Shown piece after piece: positions 1-9,622 of a DNA stretch of 64,000 bases (its first letter is position 1; the number at the start of each line of letters is the position of its first letter). Below the pieces are notes generated by a model. It was not told the DNA's origin. It made no database searches and worked only from the letters and a program-made list of their open reading frames with translations. This DNA is from an uncultured Fibrobacter sp. (GTDB lineage: Bacteria; Fibrobacterota; Fibrobacteria; Fibrobacterales; Fibrobacteraceae), in assembly GCA_947165045.1 (NCBI GenBank), contig CAMUYW010000001.1, forward strand, positions 62,001 to 126,000, in the 5' to 3' direction. The translations under genes and the position numbers were made by a program.

Positions 1-3000
1 CCCTGTATGGTGACCTCTCGGTGACGTTCCCGGTAGGTTCCATCGACAAGGCCGAGGACTTTACCGTCCGTACGGTAAATGTTCAGAAGGATTATGGTTT
101 CGGTGTGTTCAAGGACATGGCACTTACGGGGCCCGTGATGGAAGTGCTGCCGTCGATGACGTTCAAGGATACAAATAACCTTCCGCGAATCCAGATGAAG
201 ATTTCAAAAAAAGAAATGGATGACATGAATGTGGGCCCTCAGACGCTAAGGCTCTACAAGGTCGACTTCGATAACAAACGGTTCGTGCCGCTTGAAGATG
301 TCTTGTATGGGTTCCTGTATGCGGATGGTTCTGCAGTATCGAATGCGGGTGGAAATGGTCCGCTGAAATGCGATGGCAAAAACGATGTCGATACTCGTTG
401 TTCCGGTAATTTCGGTTGGGAATATGTCCTTGTTTCAGCTCAGACGCGCACATTCTCCGTGTTTGTCGCGATGGATTCGCTTGCGGCTTTCGTGTCTGAT
501 TCAACTCAGGAAGAATTGCCAGTGCCGTTTGCATGTAGCGTGCCTTCGGATTCGCTCTGGATGGGTACCGACAATGGCTATCTTGCGTATGGGGCAACGT
601 GCAACCATCCGGGTACGGGAACGCTCTCACTTTACAGGGACAACTCGCTGATTGCTGAAATTAGCGGTAAAATTCCTGATACGCTCAGGTACGATGGCAA
701 GAGGCGTATTGGCGGAGCCGTGGTTGGTGCGGTCGATTATGGTCGTTACGAATCTCGATATCTTGGCAAATCTATCCTTGGCGAGAACTTGCAGCTTGCT
801 GGCCCTGCCGTGCGAACCGATTCTGCGCGCCCTGTAATCAGTTCGTTCGAGGTACAGTCGGGTGAGGACGTGATTGACCGTATCTTTACGGTCCGGGCGA
901 ATGTTCGCGATATCGAATCGGGCTTAGCCAGCGTTGTTGTTTCATCGACGCTTGGGAATGCGGACCGTACTCCGTTGGTATTACAACCTGATTCATTGGG
1001 GAACGTAACGGCTGAACTCCGCATAACTCGTCGTGAACTTACGCGGTGCAGTGGTTGCAAGCTGTCGCTGGAGATACGTGCCGAAGATTATGGGCATAAC
1101 CATGCCGAGATGAATTACGATTCCGAAGTTCTATATCCGTATCCTACGGAGCTTACCCTGTGGTATCCATCTCATGAAGGCTTTGGAAATCTTGCGCATG
1201 AATATGTGGGCGAAATGCATCACCTGAATCTTGAGTCCGTAGCGTCTCCGTGGCAGGACGATGCCGGTGTTTATTTCTCGAAACTTACGGATTATGCGAC
1301 CGGTATCGGGCGGGTGAACTTCGGAACATCGACGTCCTATTCGTTCGAGGCAAGGATTAGGAACGGTAACATAACGAATCCTGGCTGGCTAAGGATACTT
1401 GGCTTTAAAGGCGTGGGCGGGCTTGAGATGGAACTGCGCGTGCATAACCGCAAGTTGCAGGTTTCCGAGGGTTCCCGTCTGTGGAGTACAAAAAATGATG
1501 TTTTGCCAGTTGCAAAGGAATGGTCGCATGTCGTTGTGACAGTTGACTCCTCCGAAGTCCGGCTTTACGTGAACGGTGAAATGATGATGACCGTAAGTGC
1601 AGAACCGCTAGAACGTGAACTGGATGGAGTGTTCTCGGTCGGTGCCGACAATGGAAATTCGTTCATTGGAAATATCGCGGATGTACGTATGTACAAGAAG
1701 GCGCTTTCCGGTGCGGAAGTTCTTGCTCTGTCTCAGCCTGTATCCGAAGATGGCGAAATTGTGGAAATTGTCACCGTGCCCATGGTTACGGTTGATGGCG
1801 GTGATGGCTTTGAACCGGAATTCTCCTGTTCAGTTGCTGGTAATCGCTACTTTGAATCTAGTTGGGATGGCGCAAGGCTGACGATGGATGCTCACGTAGA
1901 AAAGTCCGGTAGGTACAAGGTGATGATGTATGTGCGGTCTGCATCGCTTAAATCTGCAGATGTCGTTGTTGCACCGTCATCCGAAATTCGTTATGTCGGA
2001 AAATTGAATCTTTCCCCAATTTGGCAGACGGCGATGGTTTCGGATATTTCCATGAATCTCTCGTCCGGAATGCATACGATTACGCTCGAAGCTCCTGAGG
2101 GCTTGCAAGTTGCTGGCTTTGCCTTGGTTACGGCAAATGTAACGGCTTCTTCAATTGCTTGGAATGCTGGACTTGAAAATCCCGAACGTAAAATCAAGAC
2201 GTTTGTTCGCTACGAAGGGTTCGATGACAAGAAAATGTTGCAGCCGCGTGTCCGCTTGAAAAATATATCCGGTTCTGCAATTAATGGTTATTCTGTCCGC
2301 TACTATTTCCGTGGCGAGGAATCCTCCATTGCGAAGGTTCATGCGTACTATCCGCGTGATACGGTTGGTCTTTCCCTCCATTCCGAAAGCGCCCGCACGG
2401 GATTTGCTGAATGGAAGTTTGAAAATGGGATTATCCCTGCTTATGGTATGGTCTTCAATGGCGACGGACCGCATTTCGGAGTGCATTACGAAGATTGGAC
2501 TCCATGGAATCCGTATGATGACCCGTCCTTTGTCGAGAATGCCGCTACGGGTTTTGTTGAAGATGATGGTATCATAGTCCTTGATGCGGACAAACGCCTG
2601 ATTGGCGGTTCGTGCGTGGAAATGGAGGATTCTGTTTCCGTAGAAGTCAGGGCTCGTGTTTTTGCACAGGAATCACGTAATGACAATAGTGCAACTGAGC
2701 TCCAAATGAAGGTCGAGAATGTGGGTAATGTAACGTTGAAAAATTACGACGTGCGCTACTACTTCTTCCTTGAGGGTGGAGTTGCTCCGTTGTTTGATTT
2801 GTATGGATTACCTGAAGGCGTTTCGGCCTCGCTTGAAAATATCGGTGAAGGTCGCTGGCAAGTTTCGTTACATGCGTCAAAATCTCTTGTTCCGGGTGGT
2901 TCATGGGAGAACAACGCCCAGTTTGCGCTCCACTGTGAAAATTGGATTGATATATGGAACTCTTCCGATGATCCGAGCGGCATCGGCTTGGGACATAACA

Positions 3001-3383
3001 TGGTCGAAGCTGTCGGCGTGAACATTTTTGATTCACTTGGTAATCGAATTTATGGCAATGAACCTGTCTGGCCGGAAATTGTCCATGTCGCAATGTCCGA
3101 TTCGTCTGATGTTCCTGATTATGGTCTTAAGCCGAAAGATGGTGGTATTCCTATTCATCGTACAGGTGATGGACTGTTAATCGAATTGCCGCAGTATACG
3201 AGAATTTCGCTTTCGTTGGTGAATGCGGTCGGCGTTCCGGTAAAGGATCTCTATTCCGGAACCGTTGCTCCGGGTGAACAATTTATCGCTGTAGATTGGA
3301 GTGGTGTTGATTTGAATAGAACTTACTTGATGCTTCGTGTCAACGATGCGATTAAATCAACTAAACTTTTATCGCTATTGTAA
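1..3383 (+). CDS. Large secreted multidomain protein (5' truncated by window edge): LamG/ConA-like domain, two tandem CBM3-like modules, C-terminal sorting-like tail
   Basis: Frame 3 is open upstream of the track start (GTG at 21), so the gene begins outside the window. LamG-like segment 'YSFEARIRNG...WSHVVVTVDSSEVRLYVNG...IADVRMYKKAL'. Two modules with 'VRYYF...' and 'EDWTPWNPYDDPSF' / 'ENWIDIWNSSDDPSG'. Confidence 0.8.
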   Translation, partial: LYGDLSVTFPVGSIDKAEDFTVRTVNVQKDYGFGVFKDMALTGPVMEVLPSMTFKDTNNLPRIQMKISKKEMDDMNVGPQTLRLYKVDFDNKRFVPLEDVLYGFLYADGSAVSNAGGNGPLKCDGKNDVDTRCSGNFGWEYVLVSAQTRTFSVFVAMDSLAAFVSDSTQEELPVPFACSVPSDSLWMGTDNGYLAYGATCNHPGTGTLSLYRDNSLIAEISGKIPDTLRYDGKRRIGGAVVGAVDYGRYESRYLGKSILGENLQLAGPAVRTDSARPVISSFEVQSGEDVIDRIFTVRANVRDIESGLASVVVSSTLGNADRTPLVLQPDSLGNVTAELRITRRELTRCSGCKLSLEIRAEDYGHNHAEMNYDSEVLYPYPTELTLWYPSHEGFGNLAHEYVGEMHHLNLESVASPWQDDAGVYFSKLTDYATGIGRVNFGTSTSYSFEARIRNGNITNPGWLRILGFKGVGGLEMELRVHNRKLQVSEGSRLWSTKNDVLPVAKEWSHVVVTVDSSEVRLYVNGEMMMTVSAEPLERELDGVFSVGADNGNSFIGNIADVRMYKKALSGAEVLALSQPVSEDGEIVEIVTVPMVTVDGGDGFEPEFSCSVAGNRYFESSWDGARLTMDAHVEKSGRYKVMMYVRSASLKSADVVVAPSSEIRYVGKLNLSPIWQTAMVSDISMNLSSGMHTITLEAPEGLQVAGFALVTANVTASSIAWNAGLENPERKIKTFVRYEGFDDKKMLQPRVRLKNISGSAINGYSVRYYFRGEESSIAKVHAYYPRDTVGLSLHSESARTGFAEWKFENGIIPAYGMVFNGDGPHFGVHYEDWTPWNPYDDPSFVENAATGFVEDDGIIVLDADKRLIGGSCVEMEDSVSVEVRARVFAQESRNDNSATELQMKVENVGNVTLKNYDVRYYFFLEGGVAPLFDLYGLPEGVSASLENIGEGRWQVSLHASKSLVPGGSWENNAQFALHCENWIDIWNSSDDPSGIGLGHNMVEAVGVNIFDSLGNRIYGNEPVWPEIVHVAMSDSSDVPDYGLKPKDGGIPIHRTGDGLLIELPQYTRISLSLVNAVGVPVKDLYSGTVAPGEQFIAVDWSGVDLNRTYLMLRVNDAIKSTKLLSLL

Positions 3384-3400
3384 GGTGTAAAGTACCGTTA

Positions 3401-3430
3401 TTTGTCATTCCCGCGCAGGCGGGAATCTCC
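3401..3430. repeat. Short palindromic intergenic repeat (GTCATTCCCGCGCAGGCGGGAATC)
   Basis: 'gtcattcccgcgcaggcgggaatctcc' contains inverted arms ATTCCCGC/GCGGGAAT between two CDSs. Confidence 0.6.
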
Positions 3431-3457
3431 TTGAAAAATTGAAAAAAGGAATTTTTT

Positions 3458-4123
3458 ATGAATAAACTAGTAAAGACGCTTCTTGTCTCTCTGTCTTTTG
3501 CCTCGTCCGCATTTGCGATTGATGCGAACACTGTTTTTGCGAACCAGAAAAAGTCCGCATTCCCTGATACCTGCGAAATGCAGATGAAGACAACTGTGAC
3601 ATTGCCTGGAATGCCTTCGCAGACGGTAAGTACGTCCGTAATCAGTGCCGGAACGGACAAGTCCATAACGACTATCGAGTCTAGTATGATGCGCATGAAG
3701 ATGATTCAGAATAATGGCCGCATGAAGGTGATTGACCTTAAAAATGGGCAGACTCTTCCCGCACAGAATATGCCGAGGCAGAATCCAGCTGATGTTACGA
3801 GTCAGATGGGGGAACCATCTGATTACAAGACTCCGGTTAAGTCTGGAAATCTCTGGAAATTGGTTCCGAAGGACGTTTCAAAGCCGACTTTGTTCTATTC
3901 TGAAAAAGCCAAACGTATTGTGAAGATGAATGCGAATGTGAATGGCGCTTCCGCAGAGATTGCGTTGGAGTATTGTGATGCTTCTTGCACTTTGCCGGGT
4001 ACGTTAAAAAAAACGGAAATCGTTACTTCGCTACCAAGCGGCGAGAAAAGTACTGTCGTGATGGAAGTTGTATCGGCTAAAGCACGACATATTCTCCCTG
4101 CGAAAATGTTTAATATAGAGTAG
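3458..4123 (+). CDS. Periplasmic/outer-membrane lipoprotein-sorting-like hypothetical protein
   Basis: ORF with signal peptide MNKLVKTLLVSLSFASSAFA and a LolA-like beta-rich composition; fold assignment tentative. Confidence 0.6.
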   Translation: MNKLVKTLLVSLSFASSAFAIDANTVFANQKKSAFPDTCEMQMKTTVTLPGMPSQTVSTSVISAGTDKSITTIESSMMRMKMIQNNGRMKVIDLKNGQTLPAQNMPRQNPADVTSQMGEPSDYKTPVKSGNLWKLVPKDVSKPTLFYSEKAKRIVKMNANVNGASAEIALEYCDASCTLPGTLKKTEIVTSLPSGEKSTVVMEVVSAKARHILPAKMFNIE

Positions 4124-4189
4124 GTTAACTTTGAATATGCTGAATAACTTGCTGGTGTGTATAAATTAATATAAATCGTGTTCTCGTAA

Positions 4190-4654
4190 TCACAACAACG
4201 AATCTAGCGCGACGATGGCGACAAGGCTGTGGTCGCCCTTTTTGTCTTGCGGGGCGATTTCGTCTAGCTCGCTCGATTCAAAGATTGTCCATGCGTCCGG
4301 TTCCCAACCGTAGGCGTTCATCGTGAGTTCATTGCCCATTGCAATTTCTGCAGCTTCGACTTCTTCCCATTTGATGTTTCCGGTGGGCGCCTTGTAGTAG
4401 CGCAACATGCCGATGCTTTCTAGCATTTCGGGGTAATTGTCAACGAGTTCGTAAACGCAGTCCTTGTAGCTCTTGCCGTTTACGCGGACGACCTGGTACG
4501 TTCTGTTGTCCTTAAGAAATTTTGCAAGGTCGCCATGATGCATGTCGATTTTGGCATCCTTGCTGAAAAACGTCGTGAGCTCGCGAAAAACTTCTGAATC
4601 TTCTTCCAAAAGCGGCGAAAGCCTTTTAATAAGCGATTTAATTTCTTCGGACAT
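4190..4654 (-). CDS. Conserved hypothetical protein (154 aa)
   Basis: Isolated minus-strand ORF with no competing plus-strand ORF; balanced composition. Confidence 0.6.
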   Translation of the reverse strand: MSEEIKSLIKRLSPLLEEDSEVFRELTTFFSKDAKIDMHHGDLAKFLKDNRTYQVVRVNGKSYKDCVYELVDNYPEMLESIGMLRYYKAPTGNIKWEEVEAAEIAMGNELTMNAYGWEPDAWTIFESSELDEIAPQDKKGDHSLVAIVALDSLL

Positions 4655-4692
4655 AATTAAAAAATAAGAAAAGTCAAAGTCGTCAATCCGCA

Positions 4693-4719
4693 GATCCTTC
4701 GACTTCGCTCAGGATGACA
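4693..4719. repeat. GATCCTTCGACTTCGCTCAGGATGACA dispersed repeat
   Basis: Same sequence, inverted, at 44528-44555; variant at 38261-38287. Confidence 0.8.
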
Positions 4720-4883
4720 CCTCTCTAAGTTCTAGTATCTATAATCTCCGCATATTTCCCTTATTTTCCTAATCCCTAATCCCTAACCCCTAATCCCTTT
4801 TTATATCTTTATGGCGAAAAAGGGCTCCAGGGAAGTACCTTGGGGCAACCGTTTCGATTGTCAAAGAATAAAACGAAGGATTT

Positions 4884-6167
4884 ATGGCAAATCGTGTTGT
4901 TATCGGCTCCCAGTGGGGCGACGAAGGAAAAGCCAAGGTTGTTGATTTCTTAACGCTCGATGCAGACTATATCGTGCGTTTCCAGGGCGGCGCTAATGCC
5001 GGCCATACCGTGGAAGTAGGCGACAAGAAGTTCGTATTCCACCTGATTCCCTCGGGCATTATGCACCCGGACAAGATTTGCGTCATTGGTAACGGTGTCG
5101 TGCTCGACCCGATCCAGACATTGAACGAAATAGCAGACCTCCACACGAAGGGTATCAATCCGGAAGGTCGCTTGTTCATCGCTAACAACGCACACGTCGT
5201 GCTCCCGTACCACTCCACCTTAGACAAGGCCAAGGAAAAGAAGGCCGGCAAGGCTGCTATCGGTACTACGGGTCGCGGTATTGGTCCGTGCTACAGTGAC
5301 AAGGTGAACCGTATAGGTGTTCGCGTGGGTGACCTCATGGACGAACGCGAACTTCGTCCGCGCGTCGAAGCCATGGCCAAGGTTCATAACGAAGAATTCA
5401 AGGTAATGTACGATGTTCCGGAAATCGATCCGGAAGTGGTCATCAAGGACTACCTCGAACTCGGTCAGAAGATTAAGCCGTTCGTTGCCGACGTGAGCGA
5501 AATGCTCTACAAGGCTGTGAAGGAAGGCAAGCGCCTTGTGTTCGAAGGTGCTCAGGGCACTATCCTCGACGTGGACCAGGGAACCTATCCGTTCGTGACC
5601 TCCAGCAACACTGTTGCCGGTTACGCAAGCTGCGGCGCAGGCATTGGCCCCACGGCTATCGATCAGGTTGTCGGTGTCGTGAAGGCTTACACCACTCGCG
5701 TGGGTAATGGTCCGTTCCCGACTGAACTTCTCGACGAAACGGGCGACACGCTCCGCAAGATTGGTAACGAATACGGTGCAACGACTGGTCGTAACCGCCG
5801 CTGCGGTTGGTTTGACGCTCCGGTAGTCCGCAAGGCTGCCGTGGTGAACGGTCTTACTCACCTCGCTATCACCAAGCTCGACGTGCTCGATACATTCGAC
5901 ACCATCAAGATTTGCACTCACTACGAATGTGACGGCGAAAAAATTGAAAACTTCCCGAACCAGCTTTCCAAGGTCGGACGTTGCGTGCCGGTTTACGAAG
6001 AAATGCCGGGCTGGAAGTGCGATACCACCAAGTGCCGCAAGCTCGAAGAATTGCCTGCTAATGCTCGCAAGTACCTAAACCGCATGGCGGAACTTGTTGG
6101 CGTGAAGATCGGTATGATTTCTATCGGTGCAAAGCGTGACCAGAGCATCGTCGTAGATCTCGACTAA
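4884..6167 (+). CDS. purA: Adenylosuccinate synthetase
   Basis: MANRVVIGSQWGDEGKAKVVD...GGANAGHT...GTTGRGIGPCYSDK...; full length 427 aa. Confidence 0.97.
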   Translation: MANRVVIGSQWGDEGKAKVVDFLTLDADYIVRFQGGANAGHTVEVGDKKFVFHLIPSGIMHPDKICVIGNGVVLDPIQTLNEIADLHTKGINPEGRLFIANNAHVVLPYHSTLDKAKEKKAGKAAIGTTGRGIGPCYSDKVNRIGVRVGDLMDERELRPRVEAMAKVHNEEFKVMYDVPEIDPEVVIKDYLELGQKIKPFVADVSEMLYKAVKEGKRLVFEGAQGTILDVDQGTYPFVTSSNTVAGYASCGAGIGPTAIDQVVGVVKAYTTRVGNGPFPTELLDETGDTLRKIGNEYGATTGRNRRCGWFDAPVVRKAAVVNGLTHLAITKLDVLDTFDTIKICTHYECDGEKIENFPNQLSKVGRCVPVYEEMPGWKCDTTKCRKLEELPANARKYLNRMAELVGVKIGMISIGAKRDQSIVVDLD

Positions 6168-6188
6168 AACAAAAAAGGGGAAAATAAA

Positions 6189-6899
6189 ATGGATACGACC
6201 GCAGTTGATTTGTTGAAGGGAGTTGAACTCTTCTCGGAGCTCAACGAAGAACAGTTGGGAATGATTGCCAATCTGGTAATCGTTAAAAACTTCAATCGCG
6301 ATGAGACTGTGGTCTTGGAAGGTGACGATTCTGTGCAAGCTTTGTACTTGATCGCCACCGGCTCCGTGCAAGTCTACATGACGGGCATCGACGGCCGCGA
6401 AACCATTTTGTCTTTCCTTGAACGTGGAGACTTTTTCGGGGAAATGTCGCTCATTGACGGCGAACCCCGGTCTGCCTCCGTCCGTACGGTGACTGACGCC
6501 ACTTTGCTTGTCATTCACCGTGAATCTTTCCTCAGCTTGCTTCGCAAGACTCCCGAAATTGCAATGGCGCTCATGAGCGAACTTTGCAAACGTCTCCGTA
6601 AGGCGAACAAGCAGATTGGCTCTCTTTCGACAATGTCTGTGTCTGGCCGTGTGGCAGGAACGCTCCTGAACTTGATGCAGGAACGCGGCGTGCGCATCCA
6701 TACGGATAATGGAAGCATGGTGACTGTTATCCATAACCGTCCGACTCAGCAGCAACTTGCCGATATGTCGGGAACGACCCGCGAAACGGTGAGCCGCATT
6801 TGTTCCTTGCTGGTGAAGGCAAATGCAATCGCGATGACCGGCAAGGATATTGTCATCTTTGACGAAGATGCACTTCAAGAAAAAGCTACCAAGGGCTAA
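6189..6899 (+). CDS. Crp/Fnr family transcriptional regulator
   Basis: N-terminal cNMP-binding fold (GDFFGEMSLIDGEPRSASV) and C-terminal HTH (QQLADMSGTTRETVSRICSLL). Confidence 0.92.
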   Translation: MDTTAVDLLKGVELFSELNEEQLGMIANLVIVKNFNRDETVVLEGDDSVQALYLIATGSVQVYMTGIDGRETILSFLERGDFFGEMSLIDGEPRSASVRTVTDATLLVIHRESFLSLLRKTPEIAMALMSELCKRLRKANKQIGSLSTMSVSGRVAGTLLNLMQERGVRIHTDNGSMVTVIHNRPTQQQLADMSGTTRETVSRICSLLVKANAIAMTGKDIVIFDEDALQEKATKG

Positions 6900-6916
6900 G
6901 CCCAACAAGAACTGTT

Positions 6917-7678
6917 ATGAATAAAATAAAGTCGATTTGGAATAAGGTTAGACAAACCGCCTTTTTCAAGGCTTTCGTCATTTGGATTGTTGTTGTTATT
7001 GTGCTTGTCTTTGCTGTCGATAAGCTTTTGATGCCTGCCTTTGCAGGGGCTTTCGCTCGTACGGGTACCGTGCCGAATTTGGAAGGCCTGTCGGAAAAAG
7101 CTGCTGAATCTGCTTTGTCTGCTGCTGGATTTAAGTACGAATGGACTTCCGAAGGCCGCTATAGCGCTCAGGTGCCTGCTGGTATGGTGCTTGTTCAAAT
7201 GCCCAAGGCTGGCCGTACCGCAAAAATTGGTCGCACGGTAAAGCTCACAAAGAGCCTTGGCCTTCGCAAGGTTGTGATTCCTGATTTGCGTGGCAAGAGC
7301 CAGAAGCAGGCTGATATTTCGCTTGCCCGTGCTGGTCTTGTTCAAGGCGAAATCGTCAAGGGCGCTCACCAGAGCATTCCGCGTGGCGTCGTGATTCGTA
7401 CAATCCCGATTGCCGGCGACACAGTTCGCGTTGGCGATACGGTGAAGGTTGTGATTTCTGCCGGTGTTACGACAGGTAGAACGTTACTCCCTAATTTTGA
7501 AGGTGTTCTCATGGACGAAGTTTATCCGTTGATGGATAGGCTTGGTTTCAAGGTAGGTTCCATTAAGCGCCAAAAGAGTGAAGACGGGGCACGTCCTGGA
7601 TCGGTTATTGAAACATCTCCGAAATACGGGGATTATCTGAAACCGGGTACTCGCGTGGACTTTATTATCGCTGACTAA
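6917..7678 (+). CDS. Membrane-anchored protein with three PASTA domains
   Basis: N-terminal TM followed by repeats 'VPNLEGLSEKAAESALSAAGF', 'IPDLRGKSQKQADISLARAGL', 'LPNFEGVLMDEVYPLMDRLGF'. Confidence 0.9.
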   Translation: MNKIKSIWNKVRQTAFFKAFVIWIVVVIVLVFAVDKLLMPAFAGAFARTGTVPNLEGLSEKAAESALSAAGFKYEWTSEGRYSAQVPAGMVLVQMPKAGRTAKIGRTVKLTKSLGLRKVVIPDLRGKSQKQADISLARAGLVQGEIVKGAHQSIPRGVVIRTIPIAGDTVRVGDTVKVVISAGVTTGRTLLPNFEGVLMDEVYPLMDRLGFKVGSIKRQKSEDGARPGSVIETSPKYGDYLKPGTRVDFIIAD

Positions 7679-7699
7679 TAGTTGTTTAGGGAGTTTTTG

Positions 7700-9616
7700 A
7701 TGCGTCATGTCTTTTTTACATGGGTGCTTTCTTTGGGTATAGCCGCGTTGTGCGCCTGTAGTTCTGCCCCTGCTCAAAAGACCGATGCAAATCCTAAAAC
7801 ATTGACTGCTGCCGATTCCGCTTTGGTGAAAAAAGTCACCGAAGAAGTTGTCACAAAACAGCCTAAAGTCGAAGTGGACCTTGAAGCGGCCCATCAGTTT
7901 TTCTTCCTTGCAAAAAATATGGAAATGCGTGGCGATCAGCGCCAGGCAAATTTCTTCTGGAAACAGGCTTACAAGGCCGACCCGACGAGCCGTTATTTAG
8001 GTTTTGGTCTTGCAGAACGCTTGGTTGCTGAGGGTGAAGATTCTCTTGCGCTCGTTGAAGCCCAGAAAGCGTCTCAACTCAAGGGCAAAAAAACGGCGGC
8101 CCAATATGCTTTGCTTGCCCGCCTTTATGTGAAAACGGGTTTGGTTGATTCTTGCCGCAAGTATTTTGTGCTGGGGCTTGATTCCTCGCACTATCAGGAC
8201 ATGAATCTCCTTTACGATTACAGCTTGTTCTTGGAAATGGCTCGTGATGAAAAGGAACTTGTTCGTGTTTATGACTTGCTTTTGCCCAAGGTCAATTATC
8301 TTCCTACGTTGTTCCAGCGCCAGCTTTCGCTCCTTTTAGATATGGGCCGTGATTCTGCCGTTGTGGAACTTTTTGGAAAGGCTCATGATGCAACAGGTGA
8401 CAAGCAGATGCTTTTGCAAAAAGTACGCGGCCTCATGGCGATGAAGCGCTTCAAGGAAGCGATTGCCATTGCGGACACGCTTACGAGCGCAAAACCCGAA
8501 GATGAAGAAATTACAATCATGGTGCTCTCTGCAATGCCGGGAGATAGCGCCTATGCATTTGCTCGCAAGAAATATTATGATGATGGTGTGAAAACGCCTG
8601 CAGTTCTGTGCTTTATTGGCCAGTACGAATACGACATTGATATGCGTGACAGCGCAAAAGTTCACTTGCTCGCCTCTGTCGATAAATTGCAGGGCCAGCC
8701 GAAGTATGCAAACCGCGCTTACCTCGGGCTTGTAAATATTTTTGCGAGCGAACAGAATTACGCCGAGGCTATCAAGTATGCCGAAAAGTCCGATTCCGTA
8801 TCGAACGGTGACACGCGAATGCTGCTTGCTTCTGTGTACGCGCTTGCCGATAAATACGAAAAGGCTTTCCCTCTGCTTGACTCTCTCATGAAATTCTGGG
8901 AAACGTGGAAACCGCTCCCAGGTGTTGTGGACTCTGCGAAACTTGTGGCGATGAAAAATGAGGCTACCGTCAAGTACTTGCAGGTGTTGGACATTTATTC
9001 TAGAGCTTTGATTGGCGAAGCTTTGGATTTTGAAAAGGATTTTCGTGCCGATTCCGTGAAGAAGGCACGTGCTCTCGACAACCGCGCCCGTGCAGAGGTC
9101 ATGCTTGAAAAATTCTTTGCAACAGATTCTTCGTATAGCCGCGTGCGCCTTTCGATGGCGATGAATTTGGAGCGCCTCAAACGCTATGACGAGTCTTTCC
9201 GCCATTTTGAAGTTTTGCTGAGTAAGCCAGATTTTTCTCCGCATGAGATGGCATCGACATTGAACTATTATGGTTATACGCTGCTTGAACTTAACCGTTC
9301 AAAAGCTGAAGTCGAGAAAGGCTACAAACTCGTGCTGGATGCGCTTGCCCTTGAAAAGGACGGCGATGGCAAGGATGCATATTTGGATTCCAAGGCTTGG
9401 GGCTTGTATCGTTTGGGCCGCTTTGACGAAGCCTATGAAGCGATGCAATTGATCGACAGTAAAAAGATGAGCCGTGACGATGTGTTCTGGGAACACTTGG
9501 CGGCAATTCAAGAAGCCCTTGGTTTGACAAAAGAAGCTCGCAAGTCTTACAAGAAATTGCAAAAGCTGAATCCGAAGCACCCCGCTGTGTTAAAGTTCTT
9601 TGGCAAGAAGAAGTAG
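7700..9616 (+). CDS. TPR-repeat lipoprotein
   Basis: MRHVFFTWVLSLGIAALCACSS lipobox; TPR-like repeats. ATG at 7700 preferred over the TTG at 7682 in the track. Confidence 0.85.
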   Translation: MRHVFFTWVLSLGIAALCACSSAPAQKTDANPKTLTAADSALVKKVTEEVVTKQPKVEVDLEAAHQFFFLAKNMEMRGDQRQANFFWKQAYKADPTSRYLGFGLAERLVAEGEDSLALVEAQKASQLKGKKTAAQYALLARLYVKTGLVDSCRKYFVLGLDSSHYQDMNLLYDYSLFLEMARDEKELVRVYDLLLPKVNYLPTLFQRQLSLLLDMGRDSAVVELFGKAHDATGDKQMLLQKVRGLMAMKRFKEAIAIADTLTSAKPEDEEITIMVLSAMPGDSAYAFARKKYYDDGVKTPAVLCFIGQYEYDIDMRDSAKVHLLASVDKLQGQPKYANRAYLGLVNIFASEQNYAEAIKYAEKSDSVSNGDTRMLLASVYALADKYEKAFPLLDSLMKFWETWKPLPGVVDSAKLVAMKNEATVKYLQVLDIYSRALIGEALDFEKDFRADSVKKARALDNRARAEVMLEKFFATDSSYSRVRLSMAMNLERLKRYDESFRHFEVLLSKPDFSPHEMASTLNYYGYTLLELNRSKAEVEKGYKLVLDALALEKDGDGKDAYLDSKAWGLYRLGRFDEAYEAMQLIDSKKMSRDDVFWEHLAAIQEALGLTKEARKSYKKLQKLNPKHPAVLKFFGKKK

Positions 9617-9622
9617 GTTTGT

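Noticed and set aside
163-630. 155-aa minus-strand ORF inside the first gene
   Set aside because: Antisense to a long ORF with recognisable domains; composition (Arg/His/Ser/Pro-rich) typical of shadow ORFs.
4768-4799. CCTAA repeats as a telomere or linear replicon end
   Set aside because: Short, imperfect, internal to a gene-dense region and near normal genes; kept only as a dispersed motif.
4811-4883. Possible small leader peptide or riboswitch before purA
   Set aside because: Only one weak hairpin (CCAGGG...CCTTGG) and no recognisable purine/PRPP aptamer features.
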